A stretch of 64,000 bases of DNA from Micromonospora haikouensis (GTDB lineage: Bacteria; Actinomycetota; Actinomycetes; Mycobacteriales; Micromonosporaceae), in assembly GCF_900091595.1 (NCBI RefSeq), contig NZ_FMCW01000001.1:339856-403855 (forward strand), read 5' to 3'. A program made the position numbers and the translations under genes. This document shows positions 17,476 to 26,072 of the stretch, one piece after another (the stretch's first letter is position 1; each line of letters begins with the position of its first letter). The notes below the pieces were generated by a model. The model was given only the letters and a program-made list of their open reading frames with translations, was not told the DNA's origin and made no database searches.

Positions 17476-18243
17476 ATGACGCAGGTTGTAAGTGACCGGA
17501 GCCTGGGGGCGGATGATCCGACCGCCCCACCGCCCGGCCGGGCCCGCCGGGTGGTGCTGAAGCTGTCCGGCGAGGTCTTCGGCGGCGGTGCGATCGGCGT
17601 CGACCCCGACGTCGTCCAGGCCATCGCGCGGCAGATCGCCACCGTGGTCCGCCGCGGCGTGCAGGTCTCCGTGGTGGTCGGCGGCGGCAACTTCTTCCGC
17701 GGCGCGGAGCTGCAGAAGCGGGGCATGGACCGCGCCCGCGCCGACTACATGGGCATGCTGGGCACCGTGATGAACTGCCTGGCCCTGCAGGACTTCCTGG
17801 AGAAGGAGGGCATCGAGACCCGGGTGCAGAGCGCCATCACGATGGCCCAGGTCGCCGAGCCCTACATCCCGCTGCGCGCGATCCGGCACCTGGAGAAGGG
17901 CCGGGTGGTCATCTTCGGGGCGGGCGCGGGCATGCCGTACTTCTCCACCGACACGGTGGCCGCCCAGCGGGCCCTGGAGATCCGGGCCGACGTGGTGCTG
18001 ATGAGCAAGAACGGCGTGGACGGCGTCTACACCGCCGACCCCCGGATCGACCCGACCGCCAGCAAGCTCGACTCGATCACCTTCTCCGAGGTGCTCCGCC
18101 GCAACCTGCGGGTCGCCGACGCCGCCGCGTTCAGCCTCTGCATGGAGAACGGCCTGCCGATGCTGGTCTTCGGCGCGCAGGGCGACGACACGATCATCCG
18201 TGCGGTGGGTGGCGACAAGATCGGCACCCTGATCACCGCCTGA
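17476..18243 (+). CDS. pyrH: UMP kinase
   Basis: PyrH phosphorylates UMP to UDP in pyrimidine nucleotide synthesis. The amino-acid-kinase fold is visible: [15 protein letters not shown] (phosphate loop), [48 protein letters not shown] and [13 protein letters not shown]. The 255-aa form has a short N-terminal extension typical of actinobacteria. The ATG at 17476 is preferred over the GTG 10 codons upstream. frr follows 81 bp later. Confidence 0.96.
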   Translation: MTQVVSDRSLGADDPTAPPPGRARRVVLKLSGEVFGGGAIGVDPDVVQAIARQIATVVRRGVQVSVVVGGGNFFRGAELQKRGMDRARADYMGMLGTVMNCLALQDFLEKEGIETRVQSAITMAQVAEPYIPLRAIRHLEKGRVVIFGAGAGMPYFSTDTVAAQRALEIRADVVLMSKNGVDGVYTADPRIDPTASKLDSITFSEVLRRNLRVADAAAFSLCMENGLPMLVFGAQGDDTIIRAVGGDKIGTLITA

Positions 18244-18324
18244 GCGGCCGCGGGCCGCGCGAGACGGCCCTGCGACACCACAGCACAGCCCACGACGAGC
18301 ACAAAGAAGGAGGCGAGGAGACCG

Positions 18325-18882
18325 GTGATCGACGACACCCTCCTCGAGGCCGAGGAGAAGATGGAGCGGGCCATCGAGCACGCCAAGGAGGAGTTCGGCG
18401 CCATCCGCACCGGTCGCGCCAACGCCGCCATGTTCTCCAAGGTCATCATCGACTACTACGGCACCCCCACGCCGCTGCCCCAGATGGCGTCCATCGGGGT
18501 CCCCGAGCCGCGCATGGTCATCATCAAGCCGTACGACAACTCGCAGATCGGCGCCATGGAGCGGGCGATCCGCGACTCGGACCTCGGCGTGAACCCGAAC
18601 AACGAGGGCAACCAGCTGCGCATCCTGCTGCCGCAGATGACCGAGGAGCGCCGCCGCGAGATGATCAAGGTGGCCCGGCACAAGGGCGAGGAGGCCAAGG
18701 TGGCGGTGCGCAACATCCGCCGCAAGGGCAAGGAGGAGCTGGACCGGCTGGTCAAGGACGGCGAGGTCGGCGAGGACGAGGGCCGGCGCGCCGAGAAGGA
18801 CCTCGACGACCTGACCCAGAAGTTCGTCGCCACCGTCGACGAGCTGGTCAAGCACAAGGAGAGCGAGCTGCTCGAGGTCTGA
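18325..18882 (+). CDS. frr: Ribosome recycling factor
   Basis: RRF splits post-termination ribosomes together with EF-G. The 185-aa sequence contains [50 protein letters not shown] and [15 protein letters not shown] in the expected order. The GTG at 18325 follows an AGGAGGCGAGGAG-type purine run. It is the last gene of the pyrH-frr pair, followed by a terminator. Confidence 0.97.
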   Translation: MIDDTLLEAEEKMERAIEHAKEEFGAIRTGRANAAMFSKVIIDYYGTPTPLPQMASIGVPEPRMVIIKPYDNSQIGAMERAIRDSDLGVNPNNEGNQLRILLPQMTEERRREMIKVARHKGEEAKVAVRNIRRKGKEELDRLVKDGEVGEDEGRRAEKDLDDLTQKFVATVDELVKHKESELLEV

Positions 18883-18884
18883 GC

Positions 18885-18909
18885 CGCGACGGCCCCCGGG
18901 GCCGTCGCG
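18885..18909 (+). terminator. frr terminator hairpin
   Basis: CGCGACGGCC and GGCCGTCGCG form a 10-bp or longer GC stem directly after the frr stop codon. Confidence 0.65.
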
Positions 18910-19231
18910 CGTGACCTGCCGTGGCACCGGCGTGCCGCCGTCGTCGGGCGGCGGCGCCGGTGCCTGCGTCGTCACGGGCCGAATCGCCCCTCGTCGTCAC
19001 GGGCCGAAACCGGGCGAACCCGGGGCGCACCGCCGGTGGCGGCACGGAGGGCTCGTCCACCCTGCCGGGGCGACCCGTGCAGTAGGCTCGGCACGATTCC
19101 GGCCACCACGCGGTGAACGGGCGGGATCGCCCGGCCGTCGCGCCGGTCAATCGGACGGAACAGTCGTCGTAGGGGATGGTCTTGGTCGTACGTCATGTGG
19201 TGAGCCCCGTACCGCGTCCGTTCGGTGCGTG
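18910..19231 (+). promoter_or_regulatory. cdsA upstream region: direct repeats and -10
   Basis: This 322-bp gene-free stretch contains a 17-bp exact direct repeat, CGTCGTCACGGGCCGAA, at 18967-18983 and 18992-19008 (25-bp period). It also holds a -10-like TAGGCT at 19083-19088, about 145 bp before cdsA. The repeats sit upstream of the putative promoter and could bind a regulator; no family is suggested by the sequence. Confidence 0.45.
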
Positions 19232-20551
19232 ATGTCCCACCTCGACCCCTACCGCAGCCCCGAGCCCCGCAACTGGGACCGGCCGGACGCCCCGGCGGCG
19301 CTCCCCTGGCCCGACCGTGATCTGGAGCCGGGGCAGTGGGCCCGCAGCGCCACCACCGACGCGTACGCCCCCGTCGCCCCGGGTGGCCGGCCCGAGACGC
19401 GCCGCCCGGCGGGGCGGCCGGAGCCGTTCGACGCGGACGCCACCGACCCGTACGGCGCCCGCCCGGTGCCCGACGAGCCGCCGCGGCCCGGTGACCCCGT
19501 CGACCGACCGGGCTGGCCCGGTGCCCCGGGGATGGGTGGAAGGCCCTCTCCCGAGCGCCCCGGCGGGCCCCTCCCCGGCGGCCCGCCGGCCGGTGCGGCG
19601 TACCCGCCCGACGAGTCGACCGGCCCGGCGTACCCGCCCGGCGGCGGTGCCGAGCCGGAGCCGCCCCGGGGGCGGCGCGGGCCCGGCCGGCGACGGGCGA
19701 GCGCCGAGCGGCCGCCCACCCAGCAGCCCTCGCCCGGCCGCGCCGGCCGCAACCTGCCGGCGGCGATCGGGGTGGGCGTCGGCCTCGGCGCGGCCGTCCT
19801 GCTGCCGCTCTTCTTCTACCTGCCCGCCTTCCTCCTCGTGCTCGCCGCCGCGATCGCGATCGGCATCTGGGAGATGGCCCGGGCGGTCCGCCGCAGCGGG
19901 GCCCACCCGCCGCTGGTGCCGCTGATCGCCGGCGGCGTGCTCACGGTCGGCCTGGCCTGGTTCGCCGGCCCCGACGCACTCTGCCTCGGCCTGCTGGTCA
20001 CCGTGCTCGGCACGATGATCTGGCGGCTGGGCGACGGGCCGGGTGACTACCAGCGCGACCTGACGGCGGCCACCCTCATCGCCGTGTACGTGCCGTTCCT
20101 CGGCGGCTTCGCGGCGATGCTCGCCGCCGCGCCCGGCGACGGCCACCTGCGCGTGCTGGTCACCCTGGTCGCGGTGGTGCTCTCCGACACCGGCGGGTAC
20201 GCGGCGGGGGCCAACCTCGGCAAGCATCCGATGGCCCCCTCGATCAGCCCGAAGAAGTCCTGGGAGGGCTTCGCCGGCTCGGTCACCGCGGCGGCGGCGG
20301 GCAGCGCCCTGCTGATCTGGCTGCTGTTCGACGTGGCCCCCTGGTGGGGCGCCCTGTTCGGCGTGGCCGTGTCCTGCGCGGCGGTCCTCGGCGACCTGGC
20401 CGAGTCCATGATCAAGCGGGATCTCGGCGTGAAGGACATGAGCAACCTGCTGCCCGGCCACGGCGGCCTGATGGACCGCCTCGACTCGATCCTGTTCGCG
20501 GTGCCCACCGCGTACCTGTTGCTGGCGGTTTTCGTCCCGGTGGTGGGCTGA
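19232..20551 (+). CDS. cdsA: Phosphatidate cytidylyltransferase
   Basis: CdsA makes CDP-diacylglycerol from phosphatidate and CTP, the branch point of phospholipid synthesis. The C-terminal 270 residues are highly hydrophobic with about eight membrane helices. They end in the family signature, [20 protein letters not shown], then [17 protein letters not shown]. The first 165 residues are a Pro/Gly/Arg/Asp-rich disordered arm, as in other actinobacterial CdsA proteins. The ATG at 19232 opens this arm ([15 protein letters not shown]). rlmN follows after about 100 bp. Confidence 0.94.
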   Translation: MSHLDPYRSPEPRNWDRPDAPAALPWPDRDLEPGQWARSATTDAYAPVAPGGRPETRRPAGRPEPFDADATDPYGARPVPDEPPRPGDPVDRPGWPGAPGMGGRPSPERPGGPLPGGPPAGAAYPPDESTGPAYPPGGGAEPEPPRGRRGPGRRRASAERPPTQQPSPGRAGRNLPAAIGVGVGLGAAVLLPLFFYLPAFLLVLAAAIAIGIWEMARAVRRSGAHPPLVPLIAGGVLTVGLAWFAGPDALCLGLLVTVLGTMIWRLGDGPGDYQRDLTAATLIAVYVPFLGGFAAMLAAAPGDGHLRVLVTLVAVVLSDTGGYAAGANLGKHPMAPSISPKKSWEGFAGSVTAAAAGSALLIWLLFDVAPWWGALFGVAVSCAAVLGDLAESMIKRDLGVKDMSNLLPGHGGLMDRLDSILFAVPTAYLLLAVFVPVVG

Positions 20552-20655
20552 GGCATGAATCACGCCGGTCAGCCCGTTCCGGCCGCGTGGTCGGGTCCGA
20601 TTCGGCACCTCCGGCCAGGTGCGTCGGGCGAACGGCGTGGGAGACTGGACGGGTC

Positions 20656-21807
20656 ATGACGAGCCTTCCCCTGATCCCTGTCACCTCGGACGCCCCCGCC
20701 GCACGCCGCGCGGCCATGCCGCCCCGTCACCTCGCCGACCTCGACCTGCCGGCCCGGCAGGCCCTGGTGGCCGAGCTGGGCGAGCCGGCGTTCCGCGCGA
20801 AGCAGATGTCCACCCACTACTTCGGCCGTCTGGTCCGCGACCCCGCGTCGATGACCGACCTGCCCGCGGCCACCCGGGACAGGCTGGCCGCCGAGCTGCT
20901 GCCCACCCTGCTCACCCCGGTCCGCGAGCTCGCCTGCGACGACGGCGCCACCCGCAAGGCGCTCTGGCGGCTGCACGACGGCTCGCTGGTGGAGAGCGTG
21001 CTGATGGGATATCCGGACCGCGTCACCGTCTGCATCTCCAGCCAGGCGGGCTGCGGCATGGCCTGCCCGTTCTGCGCCACCGGCCAGGCCGGGCTGACCC
21101 GCAACCTGTCGACGGCCGAGATCGTCGACCAGGCGGTCTACCTGGCCGGCGTGGCCGCCTCCGGCGCGGTCGCCGGCTCCCCGCCCCGGCTGTCCCACGT
21201 CGTGTTCATGGGCATGGGCGAGCCGCTGGCCAACTACTCGCGCGTCGTCGCGGCGATCCGCCGGCTGGTCGCCCCCGCCCCCGAGGGGCTCGGCCTGTCC
21301 CAGCGGCACATCACCGTCTCCACGGTCGGCCTGGTCCCGGCGATCCGCCGGCTGGCCAGCGAAGACCTGTCGGTGACTCTTGCGTTGTCCCTGCATGCGC
21401 CCGATGATGAGCTGCGCGACGAACTCGTGCCGGTCAACCAGCGGTGGAAGGTCGCCGAGGTGCTGGACACGGCGTGGGACTACGCGGCCCGCACGGGGCG
21501 TCGGGTGTCGATCGAATACGCGATGATCAAAAACGTGAACGACCAGCCGTGGCGGGCCGACCTCCTCGGCCAGCTGCTGGCCGGCAGGTTGGCGCACGTC
21601 AACCTCATCCCGCTCAACCCGACCCCGGGCAGTCGGTGGGACGCGAGCCCGAAGCCCGTCGAGCGGGAGTTCGTCCGGCGTCTGCGCGCCGCCGGGGTCT
21701 CGACGACGGTGCGGGACACCCGGGGGCGCGAGATCGACGGCGCGTGCGGGCAGCTCGCCGCCGCCGGGGACAGGGACACCGAGACGCCGCAGGAGGCAAC
21801 GGCGTGA
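20656..21807 (+). CDS. rlmN: 23S rRNA (adenine2503-C2)-methyltransferase RlmN
   Basis: A radical-SAM methyltransferase that modifies A2503 of 23S rRNA and A37 of some tRNAs. The [4Fe-4S] cluster cysteines are Cys133, Cys137 and Cys140 in [14 protein letters not shown]. Other motifs are [49 protein letters not shown] and [12 protein letters not shown]. The catalytic Cys pair is completed near the C-terminus by DGACGQLA. The length of 383 aa is normal. A -10-like GAGACT lies nine bases before the ATG, so a near-leaderless start is possible. Confidence 0.96.
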   Translation: MTSLPLIPVTSDAPAARRAAMPPRHLADLDLPARQALVAELGEPAFRAKQMSTHYFGRLVRDPASMTDLPAATRDRLAAELLPTLLTPVRELACDDGATRKALWRLHDGSLVESVLMGYPDRVTVCISSQAGCGMACPFCATGQAGLTRNLSTAEIVDQAVYLAGVAASGAVAGSPPRLSHVVFMGMGEPLANYSRVVAAIRRLVAPAPEGLGLSQRHITVSTVGLVPAIRRLASEDLSVTLALSLHAPDDELRDELVPVNQRWKVAEVLDTAWDYAARTGRRVSIEYAMIKNVNDQPWRADLLGQLLAGRLAHVNLIPLNPTPGSRWDASPKPVEREFVRRLRAAGVSTTVRDTRGREIDGACGQLAAAGDRDTETPQEATA

Positions 21808-21838
21808 CGGGGCGTACCGAACGAGACCAGGAGACATA

Positions 21839-23065
21839 GTGGCGAGTCAGGGTCAGCGTTTCCGGCGTAAAGCGCTCCGCCGGGGATACAAGGTCGACGA
21901 GGTGGACGCCTTCCTGGACCGGGTCGAGGCGACGCTCGACGGCCGGCCCGTCGGCGCGCCCGTGGCCTCCCAGGAGGTCCACGACGTCGTCTTCCGGGTC
22001 CGCTTCAACGGCTACGACGAGTGGCAGGTCGACCTGCACCTCGACCGCGTCGAGCGGCAGCTGGCCGAGTTGGAGGAGCGCGGCGGCTCGCCCGGTCGCG
22101 GCGCAGACCCCCGGCTGCCCGACCGGATGGGCCCGCCGGACCGGATGGGCCCGCCGTTGCGTGACGACCGAGGGCCCGTCCCGATGCGCGACGACCGGGG
22201 GCCCGTCCCGATGCGCGACGACCGTGGACCGCTCACCATGCGTGACGACCGGGGGTCCGCGCCGATGCCGCAGCCCATGCCGCCCCGGCCGATGCCGGCG
22301 CAGGCCGGTCCGCCCGGTGACCGCTACGGCCGGTACGACGAGCCGACCGGCGGTTTCTCCGGCGGGTACGACGAGCCGACCGGCGGCTTCTCCGGCGGGT
22401 ACGACGGGCCGCGCGGCGGCTACGACGCACCTCGCGGTCCAGGTGGCCCGGGTGGTGGCCCGATGGGTCCGGGTGGCCCGATGGGCCCCGGCCCCGGCCC
22501 CGGCATGGGGCACGGCGGTCCGCCGCCCCGGGGCCTGCCCCCCGGCCCCGGCGGCTACGGCCCGGACGAGCAGCGCTTCGACGGCTTCGAGGCGGGGCGG
22601 CACGGGCGGGCCGACATGACCGCCGAGATCCGGATGCCCGAGCGGGACCTTCGCGAGCTGCGCGGCCGTGGCCCCGCCGGCCCCCCGCCCATGCCGCCGC
22701 AGCCGATCGGGGGCCCGCCGCCGATGGCCGGCCCGCCCGTGGGTGGCCCCCCGGTGGGTGGCCCGCCCGTCGGGGGCCCCCCGGCCGGCGGCCCGCCGAT
22801 GGCCGGTCCGCCCGGCAGCGACCTGCACCGGGTGGACCAGATCCGCCGCAGCTTCCAGGTGCGCCGGTTCGGCAGCGGGTACGACCCGGACCAGGTCGAC
22901 CGGCTCTTCGAGGGCATCCTCGGCGGCATGGCCGGCCGGGGCCCGATGCCGGTCAACCCGAAGGACCTGGACACCCTGCGCTTCGGCCTGGTGCCGGGCG
23001 GCTACTTCGAGGCCGAGGTCGACGCCGCGCTCAAGGACGTCCAGGACATCCTCTTCGGCCGCTGA
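21839..23065 (+). CDS. DivIVA-domain protein with low-complexity linker
   Basis: A 408-aa protein with a DivIVA-type N-terminal module (FRRKALRRGYKVDEVDAFLDRVEATL, residues 8-33), which in DivIVA binds curved membrane at poles and septa. A second similar module is at the C-terminus (RRSFQVRRFGSGYDPDQVDRLFEGIL, about residues 339-364). Between them lie Gly/Pro/Met-rich repeats: four RDDRGP-type units, three YDEPTGGFSGG-type units and several GGPPxG units. It is not the main coiled-coil DivIVA/Wag31. The GTG at 21839 lies 10-13 bases after an AGGAG ribosome binding site, 31 bp past rlmN. Confidence 0.8.
   Translation: MASQGQRFRRKALRRGYKVDEVDAFLDRVEATLDGRPVGAPVASQEVHDVVFRVRFNGYDEWQVDLHLDRVERQLAELEERGGSPGRGADPRLPDRMGPPDRMGPPLRDDRGPVPMRDDRGPVPMRDDRGPLTMRDDRGSAPMPQPMPPRPMPAQAGPPGDRYGRYDEPTGGFSGGYDEPTGGFSGGYDGPRGGYDAPRGPGGPGGGPMGPGGPMGPGPGPGMGHGGPPPRGLPPGPGGYGPDEQRFDGFEAGRHGRADMTAEIRMPERDLRELRGRGPAGPPPMPPQPIGGPPPMAGPPVGGPPVGGPPVGGPPAGGPPMAGPPGSDLHRVDQIRRSFQVRRFGSGYDPDQVDRLFEGILGGMAGRGPMPVNPKDLDTLRFGLVPGGYFEAEVDAALKDVQDILFGR
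22120..22815 (+). repeat. In-gene repeats in DivIVA-domain gene
   Basis: Coding tandem repeats: about 24-bp units encoding MRDDRGPVP (22150-22260), 33-bp units encoding YDEPTGGFSGG (22335-22420), and short GGPPVGG-type units (22700-22810). They are likely length-variable between strains. Confidence 0.7.
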
Positions 23066-23114
23066 CCGCCCGGTGGGTGCGGCAGACCTGCCCGCGCCGC
23101 AGCACGCGTACACG

Positions 23115-23150
23115 ACGAAGGGCCCGCCCCGACCGGGGTGGGCCCTTCGT
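23115..23150. terminator. Bidirectional terminator between convergent genes
   Basis: ACGAAGGGCCC (23115-23125) pairs perfectly with GGGCCCTTCGT (23140-23150). An inner CCCC/GGGG stem sits in the loop. The DivIVA-domain gene and the small membrane gene converge here. Confidence 0.75.
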
Positions 23151-23171
23151 GCGGTGCCGGTCCGGCCGGGG

Positions 23172-23393
23172 TCAGGACCGCAGGCCGTTGCGGCGCAGCA
23201 CCGTGTCGCCGACGACGATGGCCAGCAGCAGCACGGCCAGGCCCACCAGCCAGATGTCCTCGACCCTGCCCTCGTGGTTGCCGCACAGCATGGCCAGCAG
23301 CGCCAGCGCGGAGACCACCGCGCCGATCCGCCCGGCCTTACGGTGCCCAGGCTTGTGCTGATCTGGCGACGTCACCGGCTCGCTTCCTGCCAC
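23172..23393 (-). CDS. Small two-helix membrane protein (DUF2631-like)
   Basis: A 73-aa protein with a polar, His/Pro-containing N-terminus and two hydrophobic segments, GAVVSALALLAMLCG (residues 24-38) and VEDIWLVGLAVLLLAIVVGDTVL (44-66), ending RRNGLRS. The form and wording resemble the actinobacterial DUF2631 family, from memory; no function is known. It is monocistronic, transcribed leftward towards the terminator at 23115-23150. Confidence 0.7.
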   Translation of the reverse strand: MAGSEPVTSPDQHKPGHRKAGRIGAVVSALALLAMLCGNHEGRVEDIWLVGLAVLLLAIVVGDTVLRRNGLRS

Positions 23394-23645
23394 TGTCGGT
23401 CCTTCCCTCGCGATCGGATCTCCGGTTAGTCTGGCACGCCCCGTGGCTGACCTCGTGCGGTGGGGGTTTCCGCCGGCCCCGCACCCGCCGCCGGTGCCCC
23501 CGTGCCGGCCACCGGCGCCCAGTGGACCGGCCGGAGGCCGGAGGACCCGGGCCGGAGGGCACTACCGGCGTCGCGGGCCGGCGACCAGACTGCCTCCGGT
23601 AGCGTCGGGACGTACACCTTGATTGTCTTTTTGAGGGGGACTGCG
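23394..23645. promoter_or_regulatory. Divergent promoter region
   Basis: This 252-bp gap lies between the leftward small membrane gene and the rightward MBL-Rieske gene. TAGCGT at 23600-23605 is a possible rightward -10, about 40 bp before the GTG. A GAGGGGGA ribosome binding site and an unusual T-rich stretch (GTCTTTTTG) precede the start. Confidence 0.35.
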
Positions 23646-25208
23646 GTGCGAGTGACCGGTACGGGACACGCCAGCATGCGGATCGACACGGCCGCGGGCA
23701 GCATCCTGTGCGACCCGTGGGTCAATCCCGCCTACTTCGCCTCGTGGTTCCCGTTTCCCGACAACTCCCAGCTCGACTGGGAGACCCTCGGCGACGTCGA
23801 CTACCTGTACGTGTCGCACCTGCACCGGGACCACTTCGACGCCGCGCACCTGCGCGACTTCGTCTCCAAGGACGCCACCGTCCTGCTGCCCGAGTTCCCC
23901 ACCTCCGAGATGGAGGACGAGCTGCGGGCGCTGGGCTTCACGAAGTTCCTGCGGGCCCCGAACGAGCAGGTCGTGGAGCTCGACGGCGGCCTGCGGATCA
24001 TGATCCAGGCGCTCACCAGCCCGACCGACGGCCCGATCGGCGACTCCTCGCTGTGGGTGGAGTACGACGGGGTGCGGCTGCTCAACCAGAACGACGCCCG
24101 GCCGACCGACCTGAGCGTCTTCGCCGAGCTGGGTCACGTGCACGCGCATCTGCTCCAGTTCTCCGGGGCGATCTGGTATCCGATGGTCTACGAGCTGCCG
24201 CAGTCGGCGAAGACCGCGTTCGGCAAGCAGAAGCGGGAGCGGCAGTTCGACCGCACCTGGCGCTACATCGCCGACCTGAAGGCCGACCACGTCTTCCCGA
24301 TCGCCGGCCCGCCGTGCTTCCTCGACGACGACCTGTGGCAGTTCAACGACATCCACGGCGACGAGGGCAACATCTTCCCCGACCAGTCGGTCTTCCTCGC
24401 CGAGTACGCGAAGGTCGGCGGCACCAACGGCATCGTGCTGCTGCCGGGCAGCGTCGCCGAGGTGACCACCTCGGGGGCGACCACCACCCACCCGCAGCCG
24501 GTCGAGGAGTTCTTCGCGAACAAGGCCGCCCACCTGGAGGAGATGCGGGAGCGCAAGCGCGGCGTCATCGAGGCCGAGAAGGCGTCCTGGCGGCACCCCG
24601 AGGTCGACGTGCTGGCCGGCATGAAGCGCCGCATCGAGCCGCTGCTGGAGGAGTCGATCTACCTGGCCAAGGGCGTCGGCGGCCCGGTCCGCTTCGACCT
24701 GGTCGACTACGACGGCGAGAGCGTCGAGTCGATCGTGGTGGACTTCCCCGGCAAGGAGGTGCGGCCGTACGCCGACGAGAAGGTCCGCTACCGGTTCCGC
24801 ACCGAGCGGGCCCTCGTGGAGCACCTGCTGTACATCGGCGAGGTCGACTGGGTCAACTCGCTCTTCCTGTCCTGCCGGTTCTCGGCGGCCCGGATCGGCC
24901 AGTACAACGAGTTCGTGTACGCCTTCTTCAAGTGCCTGTCCACCGAGCGCCTCCAGTACGCCGAGGGCTGGTACGACGAGCACGAGCGCACCAGCGACGC
25001 CGAGGACATCACCCTCGGCGACTGGGTGGTGCAGCGCCGCTGCCCGCACCTGAAGGCGGACCTGACCCGGTTCGGCATCGTCGAGGGCGACCAGCTCACC
25101 TGCCAGCTGCACGGCTGGAAGTTCGACCTGCCCAGCGGGCGCTGCCTGACCAGCGTCGGGCACAAGGTCCGGGCGCACCGCGCGGACGCGTCCGCCCCGA
25201 CGCCCTGA
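23646..25208 (+). CDS. Metallo-beta-lactamase fold/Rieske [2Fe-2S] fusion protein
   Basis: A 520-aa protein. Residues 1-260 form a UlaG-type metallo-beta-lactamase fold with the metal motif SHLHRDHFD (His58, His60, Asp62, His63). Residues 262-430 show no recognised family. The C-terminus is a Rieske domain: Cys466-x-His468 (RRCPHLKAD) and Cys486-x2-His489 (TCQLHGWKF). The same two folds occur in CMP-N-acetylneuraminate hydroxylase, but with the Rieske domain first, so this could be a related oxygenase with permuted layout. The substrate is unknown and no ferredoxin partner is nearby. The GTG at 23646 follows GAGGGGGA and gives the natural MRVTGTGHAS start. Confidence 0.85.
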   Translation: MRVTGTGHASMRIDTAAGSILCDPWVNPAYFASWFPFPDNSQLDWETLGDVDYLYVSHLHRDHFDAAHLRDFVSKDATVLLPEFPTSEMEDELRALGFTKFLRAPNEQVVELDGGLRIMIQALTSPTDGPIGDSSLWVEYDGVRLLNQNDARPTDLSVFAELGHVHAHLLQFSGAIWYPMVYELPQSAKTAFGKQKRERQFDRTWRYIADLKADHVFPIAGPPCFLDDDLWQFNDIHGDEGNIFPDQSVFLAEYAKVGGTNGIVLLPGSVAEVTTSGATTTHPQPVEEFFANKAAHLEEMRERKRGVIEAEKASWRHPEVDVLAGMKRRIEPLLEESIYLAKGVGGPVRFDLVDYDGESVESIVVDFPGKEVRPYADEKVRYRFRTERALVEHLLYIGEVDWVNSLFLSCRFSAARIGQYNEFVYAFFKCLSTERLQYAEGWYDEHERTSDAEDITLGDWVVQRRCPHLKADLTRFGIVEGDQLTCQLHGWKFDLPSGRCLTSVGHKVRAHRADASAPTP

Positions 25209-25272
25209 CCCGGCGTTCCGCCCCTTCTGCCCCGTTCCTTCCCGTTCCGCCCCGCCCGCAGGTGACCATGGA

Positions 25273-25332
25273 GTCGTGACGGGCGGGGCGGGGTCGTGAC
25301 CGGCGGGTTGGCGTCGTGACCGGTGGGGCGGA
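25273..25332 (+). repeat. Three 20-bp tandem repeats at a translation start
   Basis: GTCGTGAC recurs at 25273, 25293 and 25313, each followed by a GGCGGG-rich tail, giving three 20-bp units. Each unit contains a GTG, in three different frames. The third supplies the probable start codon of the TMEM175-like gene. Confidence 0.8.
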
Positions 25333-26008
25333 CGAGGCGGCCGGCTACCGGTACGGGCGGCGCAGCGAGATGGCCCGCGACGCCTCCCGGGTGGAGGCGT
25401 TCAGCGACGCCGTGATCGCCATCGTGCTGACCCTGATGGCGGTCGAGCTGCTCCAGTTCGCACCGCAGAATCCCACCGGGCCGGACCTGGCGGGCGCGCT
25501 GTTCCACGAGTGGCCGTCGTACCTGGCGTACGTGATCACCTTCGCGATCGTCGGCCAGGTGTGGCTCACCCACCACAACATGTGGCGGTACGTGGTCCGC
25601 GTCGACCAGCTGCTGCTGGTGCTGAACCTGCTCCTGCTGCTCTTCGTCGCGGCCATCCCGTTCGCCGCGAACCTGCTCTCGGACAACCTGCGCGGCCCGG
25701 TCGGCGACCAGCGGCTCACCGCCGCCCTCTACGTCGCCACGGTGCTCGGCGAGGCGCTCTTCTTCAACCTGAGCTGGTGGTGGGCGCGGCGGCGCAACCT
25801 GCTGCACCCGGACCTGGACCCCCGGCTGGCCCGGGCGGTGGCCCGCCGGTTCCTGCTCGGGCCGCTGCTCTACCTGGTCGCCTTCGCGGTGGTCTTCGTC
25901 GACCCGGTGCTCAGCCTGGTCGCCTACCTCCTGCTCGTGGGCCTGTACCTGGTCCGCGGCCCCGGCGACCTGCCCCCGTCGAAGGAGCGCGCACCCGCCG
26001 GACGCTGA
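25316..26008 (+). CDS. TMEM175-like potassium channel family protein
   Basis: A 230-aa integral membrane protein. The signature of bacterial TMEM175/DUF1211 channels is present near the N-terminus: R-x-E-A-FSDAVIAIVLTLMAVEL (residues 25-45). The FSD motif and the pore-lining hydrophobic residues of helix 1 follow. About six helices are predicted in total. Members form tetrameric or dimeric potassium-permeable pores without a classical selectivity filter. The GTG at 25316 is used; an in-frame ATG at 25370 (MARDASRVEAF) is an alternative start. Confidence 0.88.
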   Translation: MTGGADEAAGYRYGRRSEMARDASRVEAFSDAVIAIVLTLMAVELLQFAPQNPTGPDLAGALFHEWPSYLAYVITFAIVGQVWLTHHNMWRYVVRVDQLLLVLNLLLLLFVAAIPFAANLLSDNLRGPVGDQRLTAALYVATVLGEALFFNLSWWWARRRNLLHPDLDPRLARAVARRFLLGPLLYLVAFAVVFVDPVLSLVAYLLLVGLYLVRGPGDLPPSKERAPAGR

Positions 26009-26045
26009 GGCCCCGCCGGACGGCGCGAGATACCGGACGCGTCAC

Positions 26046-26059
26046 CAAGGGTCCCCTCC
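26046..26059. terminator. CAAGGG-CCCCTCC element between convergent genes
   Basis: CAAGGGTCCCCTCC matches CAAGGGGCCCCTCC at 39934-39947 in 13 of 14 positions. Both copies sit in the same orientation between a rightward and a leftward gene. It is probably a recurring, partly palindromic terminator-like repeat. Confidence 0.4.
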
Positions 26060-26072
26060 CCGCCAGCGGCGA

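Noticed and set aside
22120..22815. CRISPR-like or intergenic tandem repeats
   Set aside because: The repeats are in frame within the DivIVA-domain gene, adjacent without unique spacers, and encode Gly/Pro-rich peptide repeats.
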